The notes beneath the pieces were generated by a model. It ran no database searches. It was given only the letters and a program-made list of their open reading frames with translations, and had not been told where the DNA came from. Shown piece after piece: positions 1 through 4,610 of a stretch of 5,642 nucleotides of DNA. The stretch is from an uncultured Alcaligenaceae bacterium (GTDB lineage Bacteria > Pseudomonadota > Gammaproteobacteria > Burkholderiales > Burkholderiaceae_B): positions 1 through 5,642 of the forward strand of contig CALCPT010000086.1 of the NCBI GenBank assembly GCA_937897265.1. The letters run 5' to 3'. The position numbers and the translations under genes were made by a program. Position 1 is the stretch's first letter, and every line of letters begins with the position of its first letter.

Positions 1-1
1 T

Positions 2-346
2 TTTGGATTGCGAGGCGCCATCGTATCGGTGGCGGGTATGTTTTTTTTACCGTCCTTTACGATCGCTCTGATGGCCTTGGCCTACGCGCGTTTTGGTACT
101 GATCCGCATGTCATCGACGCGTTGCGTGGCATGGGAGCGGTGGCGGCAGGTTTGTTTATTGCAACGGGGCTCAAACTTTTGACGGCGCTGAAAACTAATC
201 CCCTAGGTGTGCCGGTGTGTTTGCTGCTTGCGTGTTTAAGCTTTACTGGTGTTGCCTTGTTGCACTGGCGCCTGGTCTATGTCATGTTGGGCTTAGGCGG
301 TTTGGGATATGTGCTGACCTTCCTTAAGCTGCGGGGCAAGCCATGA
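2..346 (+). CDS. Chromate transporter, first CHR half (5' partial)
   Basis: This is the C-terminal part of an integral-membrane CHR-family protein; the reading frame is open to the left edge, so the true start lies outside the window. The 114 visible residues begin with F-G-L-R-G-A. They hold a Leu-Pro-Ser-Phe motif inside a hydrophobic helix about 15 residues in, followed by several membrane segments separated by short polar links. This order is typical of the second half of a single CHR domain. The family exports chromate by secondary transport across the inner membrane. Short-chain CHR proteins of about 200 residues are encoded as adjacent pairs that work together, and the next gene supplies the partner. 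The stop codon overlaps the next start (ATGA), which indicates one operon with translational coupling. Substrate is inferred from the family; some CHR proteins may carry other oxyanions. Confidence 0.8.
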   Translation, partial: FGLRGAIVSVAGMFFLPSFTIALMALAYARFGTDPHVIDALRGMGAVAAGLFIATGLKLLTALKTNPLGVPVCLLLACLSFTGVALLHWRLVYVMLGLGGLGYVLTFLKLRGKP

Positions 347-936
347 ACGCGCCGTTAAGTATTGTGATGCAGTGGGCGGATTGGTTTGAACTGTTATCTC
401 ATTTCTTTTTGTTTTCGGTCAGCTCAATTGGTGGCCCCTTGGTGCTGCTTCCTGAGATTCATCATTACCTGGTGACGCAACAGCACTGGCTAACCAGCTC
501 GCAGTTTAGTGCGTCGGTTGTGATTGCACAGGCCGCACCGGGGCCCAATGTGTTGTTTGTGGCGCTACTTGGCTGGAACATCGGCTTTAACGCAGGTGGT
601 TTGTTGGTTGGAATGTTTTCTGCAGTGCTGTGCATGGTGGGTATGCTCTTGCCGAGTTGCACGTTAATTTTTGTGACGGCCAAGTGGGTATATAAAAATC
701 GTGAGTTGATTGCCGTGCGCGCCTTTAAGCTTGGCATGGGCCCAATCGTGATCGCGCTGTTGATTGCGTCGGGCTGGATGCTTGCAACCGGTAACACCGA
801 GGCTGCTCGAGATTGGCCCTTATGGGCGTTGACGGCGGCGACCACAGTGATCGTCGCACGCACCAAGATCAACATGTTTTGGTTATTGCTCACCGGCGCT
901 ACGCTTGGCGCGACTGGTTTGCTGACGATCACCTAG
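343..936 (+). CDS. Chromate transporter, second CHR half
   Basis: This 197-residue membrane protein is a short-chain CHR-family member and the probable partner of the upstream gene. The first hydrophobic segment (about residues 17-38) contains S-I-G-G-P-L. It is followed by a polar loop with a Q-x-W-L-T-S-S-Q-F signature, then A-P-G-P-N at 65-69, which matches the conserved x-P-G-P motif at the start of a membrane helix in CHR domains. Further hydrophobic segments lie near 69-108, 130-150, 158-172 and 176-195. Length fits one CHR domain. The ATG overlaps the preceding stop by four bases (ATGA), and a GGGG run six bases upstream can serve as a weak ribosome site. It ends 83 bp before the stop of a convergent gene. 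Chromate as substrate is family knowledge, not something the sequence proves. Confidence 0.85.
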   Translation: MNAPLSIVMQWADWFELLSHFFLFSVSSIGGPLVLLPEIHHYLVTQQHWLTSSQFSASVVIAQAAPGPNVLFVALLGWNIGFNAGGLLVGMFSAVLCMVGMLLPSCTLIFVTAKWVYKNRELIAVRAFKLGMGPIVIALLIASGWMLATGNTEAARDWPLWALTAATTVIVARTKINMFWLLLTGATLGATGLLTIT

Positions 937-997
937 ATGCCATCGCGGCTCGGCCGTGGGCCGGCCGGGTATGTTTGTTTTGGCGAGCTACGTGAGG

Positions 998-1021
998 AAT
1001 TGAGATCGAACGATCTCAATT
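998..1021. terminator. Perfect inverted repeat between convergent genes, possible bidirectional terminator
   Basis: Two exact 11-base arms (AATTGAGATCG at 998-1008 and CGATCTCAATT at 1011-1021) are separated by AA. In RNA this would fold as a 10-bp stem with a GAAC loop, from either strand. It lies where the split CHR operon meets the oppositely oriented racemase-family gene, and its right arm overlaps that gene's stop codon (TAA, complement of 1020-1022). Position and symmetry favour a shared terminator. No U-tract follows on either strand, so intrinsic termination is unproven. Confidence 0.5.
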
Positions 1022-2132
1022 AAGCTGTACGGACAATATCGCCCTTCAAGTAGCGCTTGAGTATCGCCGGATCTGGGTCAACACCCAAACCTGGGCCTTG
1101 TGGCAGTTGCACTTTGCCACCTGTGCTGCGTACCCAGGGGTCAAAGGGGTTAGCTTGCATCTCGATCCATAAAATTTCAATCAACGGCTGCTCAATCAAT
1201 GCCGAGGCGACGTGATAGCTGGCTAGCAAGCCTGGGCCAAAGTAAGGGCAGTGTGGATACACCTCAACGCCATTTGCCTGACAGTAATGAATGACTTTGA
1301 CCATTTCGCCAATACCCCCAACTTTGGTGACGCTAGGTTGGGCAATATCGATGGCGTTGGCCTCAATCAGTGTCTTAAAACCAAACAAGCCAGCAACGTT
1401 TTCGCCTGCAGCAATGGGCACGCCCTTGGCGCGCACGCTACTTAGGCTATGCACGTCTTCGGGTGGCCAGACTGGTTCTTCTAACCAAAGCAGACCATCA
1501 TTTGCCAGCGAGTGCGCCATCTCTCGCGCTTTAACGGGTAGCCACGCACAGTTCACATCAAGCATGATTTTGGCATGCTCGGCACCTGGGGCCTTGAGGG
1601 CGGCCAGGGTTGCTTCGCGTGTGACCTCGTGCAGTTTAATAAAGCGATAGCCTTGCCCAGCTGCTTTAGAGACATTTTGCGCGACAAGCACTGGGTCTGT
1701 GTAACAAAGCAAGCTTGCGTAGGTATCCAGTTCTTTACGCGCGGGCCCACCCAGCAGTTGCCAGACAGGTTGCTTGGCACGCTTGCCAGCTAAGTCCCAT
1801 AACGCGATCTCAATCCCTGAAAATCCATAGACAAACGAGCCGTTACGCCCCAGCAGGTGCGTGCCATGCAGCACCGAGCGGGTCAGCCCATTGATGTCTG
1901 TGGCATCGCGCCCAAGGACCAATGGTGCGATGATCGAATCGATCGCCGCCTTGGTCGAGGCAATCGCCGCATGGCCAAAGGCCTCACCCCAACCTACCAA
2001 GCCGTCCTCGGTTTCGACCTTGACGAGCAAAATCTCAAGATGATCCCAAAGTTGCCCTGCAAAGCGGTTGTGGGGACCATCCATTGTGAAGGGTATCGAG
2101 ATCACAGAGGTTTCGATAGCGGTGATTTTCAT
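1020..2132 (-). CDS. Mandelate racemase/muconate lactonizing family enzyme (probable sugar-acid dehydratase or cycloisomerase)
   Basis: A 370-residue cytosolic enolase-superfamily enzyme. Residues 1 to about 125 form the capping domain (with G-W-G-E at 47-50 and A-L-W-D-L-A-G-K at 110-117), and the rest is the beta/alpha barrel. Mg2+ ligands read clearly by alignment to mandelate racemase: D192 (L-D-V-N), E218 (W-L-E-E-P) and E244 (G-E-N). The strand-2 base motif is K166-x-H168 rather than K-x-K. H294 (Y-P-H-C) matches the racemase base His297. The position of its Asp270 partner is S267 (Q-P-S-V-T-K). The family abstracts a proton alpha to a carboxylate; many members dehydrate aldonates or aldarates. 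Substrate cannot be named here. The start has AGGA (complement of 2145-2148) 12 bases upstream, rather far. It is divergent from an amidohydrolase, which hints at sugar-acid/lactone catabolism. Confidence 0.9.
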   Translation of the reverse strand: MKITAIETSVISIPFTMDGPHNRFAGQLWDHLEILLVKVETEDGLVGWGEAFGHAAIASTKAAIDSIIAPLVLGRDATDINGLTRSVLHGTHLLGRNGSFVYGFSGIEIALWDLAGKRAKQPVWQLLGGPARKELDTYASLLCYTDPVLVAQNVSKAAGQGYRFIKLHEVTREATLAALKAPGAEHAKIMLDVNCAWLPVKAREMAHSLANDGLLWLEEPVWPPEDVHSLSSVRAKGVPIAAGENVAGLFGFKTLIEANAIDIAQPSVTKVGGIGEMVKVIHYCQANGVEVYPHCPYFGPGLLASYHVASALIEQPLIEILWIEMQANPFDPWVRSTGGKVQLPQGPGLGVDPDPAILKRYLKGDIVRTA

Positions 2133-2301
2133 GAGTGGTTTGAGTCCTATTTGAGACGCAGTGATTTTTGTAGGATAGCAGCTAGTAGCACGCTGCAGCG
2201 CAGCATCCCGTTGGCAGCTGCTGAGCGACGCAAATCGTGTCAGCCTTGCTCATCCGTGTTTGCGGAAGGTTATTTCTCTGATAAATTGACTCATCAATCG
2301 T

Positions 2302-2325
2302 GTCATGCTTGCGGCCACGCATGAC
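2302..2325. promoter_or_regulatory. 7-10-7 inverted repeat in divergent intergenic region, possible operator
   Basis: GTCATGC (2302-2308) and GCATGAC (2319-2325) are exact reverse complements separated by 10 bases. The repeat lies in the 241-bp gap between the divergent racemase-family and amidohydrolase genes, 48 bp upstream of the amidohydrolase ATG. That is the expected place for a dimeric regulator site serving one or both genes. No regulator gene is in the window, so the binding protein is unknown. Apart from this and a nearby 10-bp palindrome at 2191-2200 (CGCTGCAGCG), I see no clear structure in the gap. Confidence 0.4.
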
Positions 2326-2345
2326 TTGCTGCCGCTGCTCACGCA

Positions 2346-2351
2346 TAAAAT
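2346..2351 (+). promoter_or_regulatory. Candidate -10 box for the amidohydrolase gene
   Basis: TAAAAT matches five of six bases of the sigma-70 -10 consensus and lies 22 bases upstream of the ATG at 2374. No good -35 hexamer stands at the proper distance. The inverted repeat centred near 2313 would fall about 40 to 45 bases upstream of the implied start of transcription, a position that suits an activator. This is a weak call from base matching alone. Confidence 0.25.
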
Positions 2352-2361
2352 TCAATACAGA

Positions 2362-2370
2362 AGAGAGAGA
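2362..2370 (+). promoter_or_regulatory. Ribosome binding site deciding the amidohydrolase start
   Basis: The purine run AGAGAGAGA ends three bases before ATG 2374 and is the only Shine-Dalgarno-like element near. It favours 2374 over the in-frame ATG at 2305. The earlier ATG sits inside the left arm of the inverted repeat and would add 23 residues without resemblance to the family. Confidence 0.55.
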
Positions 2371-2373
2371 CAA

Positions 2374-3453
2374 ATGCCTTCAAAATTAATATTACGCCCA
2401 ACGACTAAACCTGACGGTACACCGATTGCTGTGCATGCTGCGCCCGACAATTCGGCATGGCGTGCCTCGCACCATGAAGCGATTATTGAACCCGATTTGC
2501 CGATCATTGATGCACACCATCATTTGTGGGATCGTAACGGTCAAACGTATTTGCTAAAAGAGTTTATGACTGAGGCTCAGTCTGGTCACAACATCGTGGG
2601 CTCGGTCTTTGTCGAGTGTGGTGCGTTTTATCGTAAGACAGGTCCCGAGATGATGGAGCGCTTGGGTGAGGTTGAGTTTGCCAATGGTATCGCTGCGATC
2701 GGTGCAAGCCAGATGTACGGCAAGACCCAAGTGTGTGCCGGTATTGTGGGCTCGGCTGACCTGACTTACGGTGCTGAAATTGGCAAGTTACTCGATGCGC
2801 AAATTGCCGCGGCGGGTGGGCGTTTTCGTGGTATCCGTTTGATCACCAAATGGGATGCGGATGAGCAATTGAATAACGGCCGTTACCTCATCCCACCTAA
2901 GTTGATGTCAGACCCAGATTTTCGTAAAGGCTTTGCCGAACTCGGGCCACGTAATCTAAGTTTTGATGCGATGATTTATCATCACCAAATCCCCGAGGTG
3001 ATCGATCTTGCTCGTACCTATCCCGATACGATAATTATCTTGAATCACATCGGTGGGCTGCTCGCCAAGACGCGTACCTATCTTGCAAAAGAAAAAGAGA
3101 CGACTGACACTTGGCGCACGATGATGACTGAACTGGCAAAGTGCCCTAACGTCTACGTCAAACTTGGGGGGTTGGGGATGCCGTACTTGGGTTTTGGTTT
3201 TGAAAGCCTCTCTAAGCCTGCTGATTCGACCCAGCTCGCAGCCGCCTGGGGCCCGTTATTTGACTCGTGTATTGATGCGTTTGGTGCACAGCGTTGTATG
3301 TTCGAAAGCAATTTTCCGCCTGACCGTGCCTCGGTTGACTACCATGTGATTTGGAACGCCTTCAAACGCGTCGCTGCAAAGTATTCAGCCGCAGACAAGC
3401 AGGCTTTGTTCTTTGGTACTGCGGCTAAAGCGTATCAATTGAAGTTGGATTGA
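2374..3453 (+). CDS. COG3618-type amidohydrolase, probable lactonase
   Basis: A 359-residue cytosolic barrel protein of the amidohydrolase superfamily (Amidohydro_2 type). It resembles the group that includes 2-pyrone-4,6-dicarboxylate hydrolase LigI and sugar lactonases. Strand 1 carries H48-x-H50 (D-A-H-H-H-L-W-D). Later motifs are G-I-R at 153-155, F-D-A-M-I-Y-H-H at 197-204, N-H-I-G-G at 224-228, K-L-G-G-L-G-M at 263-269 and E-S-N-F-P-P-D at 311-317. Most relatives end strand 8 with S-D-W-P, where Asp is catalytic; here Asn (N313) takes that place, as in a recognisable E-S-N-F-P subgroup. The start at 2374 follows a purine-rich ribosome site. The divergent racemase-family gene suggests a lactone intermediate in sugar-acid breakdown, which is inference. 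The GST gene follows after 7 bp and is probably cotranscribed. Confidence 0.88.
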   Translation: MPSKLILRPTTKPDGTPIAVHAAPDNSAWRASHHEAIIEPDLPIIDAHHHLWDRNGQTYLLKEFMTEAQSGHNIVGSVFVECGAFYRKTGPEMMERLGEVEFANGIAAIGASQMYGKTQVCAGIVGSADLTYGAEIGKLLDAQIAAAGGRFRGIRLITKWDADEQLNNGRYLIPPKLMSDPDFRKGFAELGPRNLSFDAMIYHHQIPEVIDLARTYPDTIIILNHIGGLLAKTRTYLAKEKETTDTWRTMMTELAKCPNVYVKLGGLGMPYLGFGFESLSKPADSTQLAAAWGPLFDSCIDAFGAQRCMFESNFPPDRASVDYHVIWNAFKRVAAKYSAADKQALFFGTAAKAYQLKLD

Positions 3454-3460
3454 TCGCCCA

Positions 3461-4084
3461 GTGCAAGGTAGTTCTAGACCTCTCCTGTACTCATACCGCC
3501 GTTGCCCGTACGCCATGCGTGCGCGTATGGCGTTGTGGTGTGCTGGTGTACAGGTTGATTTAGTCGAAATTAGTTTGCGCGATAAACCTGCCGCCATGCT
3601 GGCAGTGTCGCCTAAGGGCACAGTACCGGTACTGCATTGTGCGGATGGTGTGGTGTTAGAAGAAAGCCTAGCAATTATGCGTTGGGCGCTTGAGCAGCAC
3701 GACCCGCAAGGGTGGCTGCTGCAGGCCGATCAGCCCGAGCAGTTGAAGCTGGTTCAGTGCAATGATTCAGACTTTAAACATTGGCTTGATCGTTACAAAT
3801 ATGCTGAGCGTTATCCAGAGTTTGGCGTTGAGTATTACCGCGAGAAGGCGCTAGACTGCTTAATCGTTGAGCTCGAACGGCGCTTGATGTCAACTCCTTA
3901 TCTTGGTGGGCAGACTGCCAGTCTGACTGATGTGGCGATTTTTCCGTTTGTGCGACAGTTTGCCGCGGTTGACTCGGTTTGGTTTGCGCAAGGCCTTTGG
4001 CCAGCGACTCGAGCCTGGCTTGAGGGCTGGCTTCAGAGCGAATTATTTAAGACAGTGATGGACAAGAACCTAGCGACCTACTGA
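3461..4084 (+). CDS. Omega-like glutathione S-transferase family protein, GTG start
   Basis: A 207-residue soluble protein with a thioredoxin-fold N-terminal domain (about 7-80) and an all-helical C-terminal domain (about 90-205). R-R-C15-P-Y-A gives a Cys active site, as in omega/beta-type GSTs and glutaredoxin-like enzymes, which favour thiol transfer or reduction over Ser/Tyr-type conjugation. K-G-T-V-P56 holds the cis-proline, and E-E-S at 67-69 matches the glutathione gamma-glutamyl contact. S154-x-x-D157 is the GST C-domain N-capping box. The start is bounded: an in-frame stop lies at 3440-3442, and GTG 3461 is the only usual start codon before Met19, which would remove the active-site Cys. 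No good ribosome site precedes it, so translation probably depends on coupling to the amidohydrolase stop 7 bp upstream. Substrate is unknown. Confidence 0.88.
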   Translation: MQGSSRPLLYSYRRCPYAMRARMALWCAGVQVDLVEISLRDKPAAMLAVSPKGTVPVLHCADGVVLEESLAIMRWALEQHDPQGWLLQADQPEQLKLVQCNDSDFKHWLDRYKYAERYPEFGVEYYREKALDCLIVELERRLMSTPYLGGQTASLTDVAIFPFVRQFAAVDSVWFAQGLWPATRAWLEGWLQSELFKTVMDKNLATY

Positions 4085-4108
4085 CGGCTTGGCTGGCTGA
4101 CAGCAGCA

Positions 4109-4127
4109 GGGGCAAGCGTTCTGCCCC
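4109..4127. terminator. Weak candidate hairpin between GST gene and slyX
   Basis: GGGGCA (4109-4114) and TGCCCC (4122-4127) can pair around a 7-base loop in the 66-bp gap between two convergent stop codons. It is a short GC-rich stem placed where a shared terminator would be useful, but no T-run follows on either strand. Function is inferred from position only. Confidence 0.3.
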
Positions 4128-4150
4128 AGCGGACAATGGCTATTGCTTGT

Positions 4151-4390
4151 TCAGTAATGTGGCGGTAGTTCGTCGCGTAGGCTGGGTAACTGCGTGGTGC
4201 GCTCTTGAGGCATTTGCTGCCGCAGGCTGGCCAGCTCTTTGGCTAAAAACTCAATTTGCTGCTGTTGCCGGAAAAGCGCTTGGTTGAGTTGATCGATCAA
4301 ATCGTCAGCCAAACCGACTTTGATTTCGAGTTCGGTGAGGCGCTTGTCTTGCTCGATTTCGCTAACGCTGCTGTGCTGTGGGATGGTCAT
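4151..4390 (-). CDS. slyX: SlyX family protein
   Basis: A 79-residue protein recognised as SlyX. Its central part (about residues 14-60) is a heptad-rich coiled coil with E-x-K-V-G-L-A-D-D-L-I-D-Q-L-N, and it ends in the family's hallmark L-R-D-E-L-P-P-H-Y. Length is close to E. coli SlyX (about 72). Its biochemical role is not established; the name comes from proximity to slyD in E. coli. I chose ATG at 4388-4390. A TTG at 4397-4399 is also in frame and would add three residues. Neither has a convincing ribosome site, and a possible -10 (TTAAAT, complement of 4402-4407) would leave a very short leader. The gene converges with the GST gene and diverges from the GAPDH gene. Confidence 0.9.
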   Translation of the reverse strand: MTIPQHSSVSEIEQDKRLTELEIKVGLADDLIDQLNQALFRQQQQIEFLAKELASLRQQMPQERTTQLPSLRDELPPHY

Positions 4391-4450
4391 ACGGGTCAAA
4401 ATTTAAGAATGAGTCAAATAAGACCCAACATACCACTACGGCCGCTAACG

Positions 4451-4470
4451 GTGTCATATTTTGTAAAATA
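4451..4470. other. GTGTCAT motif joined to an AT-rich near-palindrome
   Basis: GTGTCAT (4451-4457) runs into a 14-base near-palindrome, TATTTT-GT-AAAATA (4457-4470). The same GTGTCAT heptamer recurs at 4531-4537, 80 bp downstream. It lies in the divergent slyX/GAPDH intergenic region and could be a protein binding site for either gene. No assignment is possible from sequence alone. Confidence 0.25.
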
Positions 4471-4530
4471 CGGGCAATCTCGCCGTTGAGTGTATCGTTA
4501 AGTGAAGGCCTTGTGTGCAGTGCAAAGCCC

Positions 4531-4548
4531 GTGTCATCCAAACGTCAT
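4531..4548 (+). promoter_or_regulatory. Pho-box-like 7-4-7 direct repeat upstream of GAPDH gene
   Basis: GTGTCAT (4531-4537) and ACGTCAT (4542-4548) are separated by CCAA, giving the 7-4-7 layout with 11-bp period of the PhoB site (two CTGTCAT units). Eleven of 14 repeat bases match that consensus. A candidate -10 (TCAAAT, 4564-4569) lies 15 bases downstream, somewhat further than in well-known PhoB promoters, and the GAPDH ATG is at 4611. PhoB control would suit an arsenate-processing gene, since arsenate enters through phosphate transporters, but short motifs like this occur by chance. Confidence 0.35.
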
Positions 4549-4581
4549 ATCAGTCCTTTACCCTCAAATCTGTAAATGTGT

Positions 4582-4595
4582 TACCTCTCGAGGTA
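4582..4595. other. Short inverted repeat in the GAPDH leader
   Basis: TACCT (4582-4586) and AGGTA (4591-4595) flank CTCG, with partial outward symmetry. It ends 15 bases before the ATG and just upstream of the ribosome site. It could be a repressor half-site pair or a small leader hairpin. The arms are short, so this may be chance. Confidence 0.25.
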
Positions 4596-4600
4596 CAACT

Positions 4601-4604
4601 AGGA
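4601..4604 (+). promoter_or_regulatory. Ribosome binding site of the GAPDH gene
   Basis: AGGA stands six bases before ATG 4611, a normal Shine-Dalgarno match and spacing. The encoded protein then begins directly with the family's nucleotide-binding start, [13 protein letters not shown], which fixes the start codon. Confidence 0.65.
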
Positions 4605-4610
4605 ATCAAC

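Noticed and set aside
465..932. 155-residue open frame on the minus strand opposite the second CHR gene
   Set aside because: It lies wholly within a well-supported membrane protein gene, has no recognisable motif or ribosome site, and looks like an antisense shadow of hydrophobic codons.
951..966. GC-rich CGGCC-GTG-GGCCG stem after the second CHR gene as an extra terminator
   Set aside because: It is only five base pairs long with no T-run, and the much stronger perfect repeat lies about 35 bp further on.
1291..1650. 119-residue plus-strand frame inside the racemase-family gene
   Set aside because: It lies opposite the metal-ligand region of a conserved gene, so it is a shadow frame.
2191..2200. 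CGCTGCAGCG palindrome in the divergent region as an operator
   Set aside because: It is a 10-bp palindrome in sequence dense with GCAGC/GCTGC words, where such symmetry arises easily by chance.
1857..2324. 155-residue plus-strand frame running from inside the racemase-family gene into the intergenic region
   Set aside because: Most of it is the complement of conserved enolase-superfamily coding sequence. The translation has no family resemblance.
2305..2373. Upstream ATG extending the amidohydrolase by 23 residues
   Set aside because: It starts within an inverted repeat, has no ribosome site and encodes unrelated residues, whereas ATG 2374 follows a purine-rich run.
4391..4399. TTG start extending SlyX by three residues
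   Set aside because: ATG at 4388-4390 is the more usual start codon and neither has a clear ribosome site. The difference is only three residues, so TTG remains possible.
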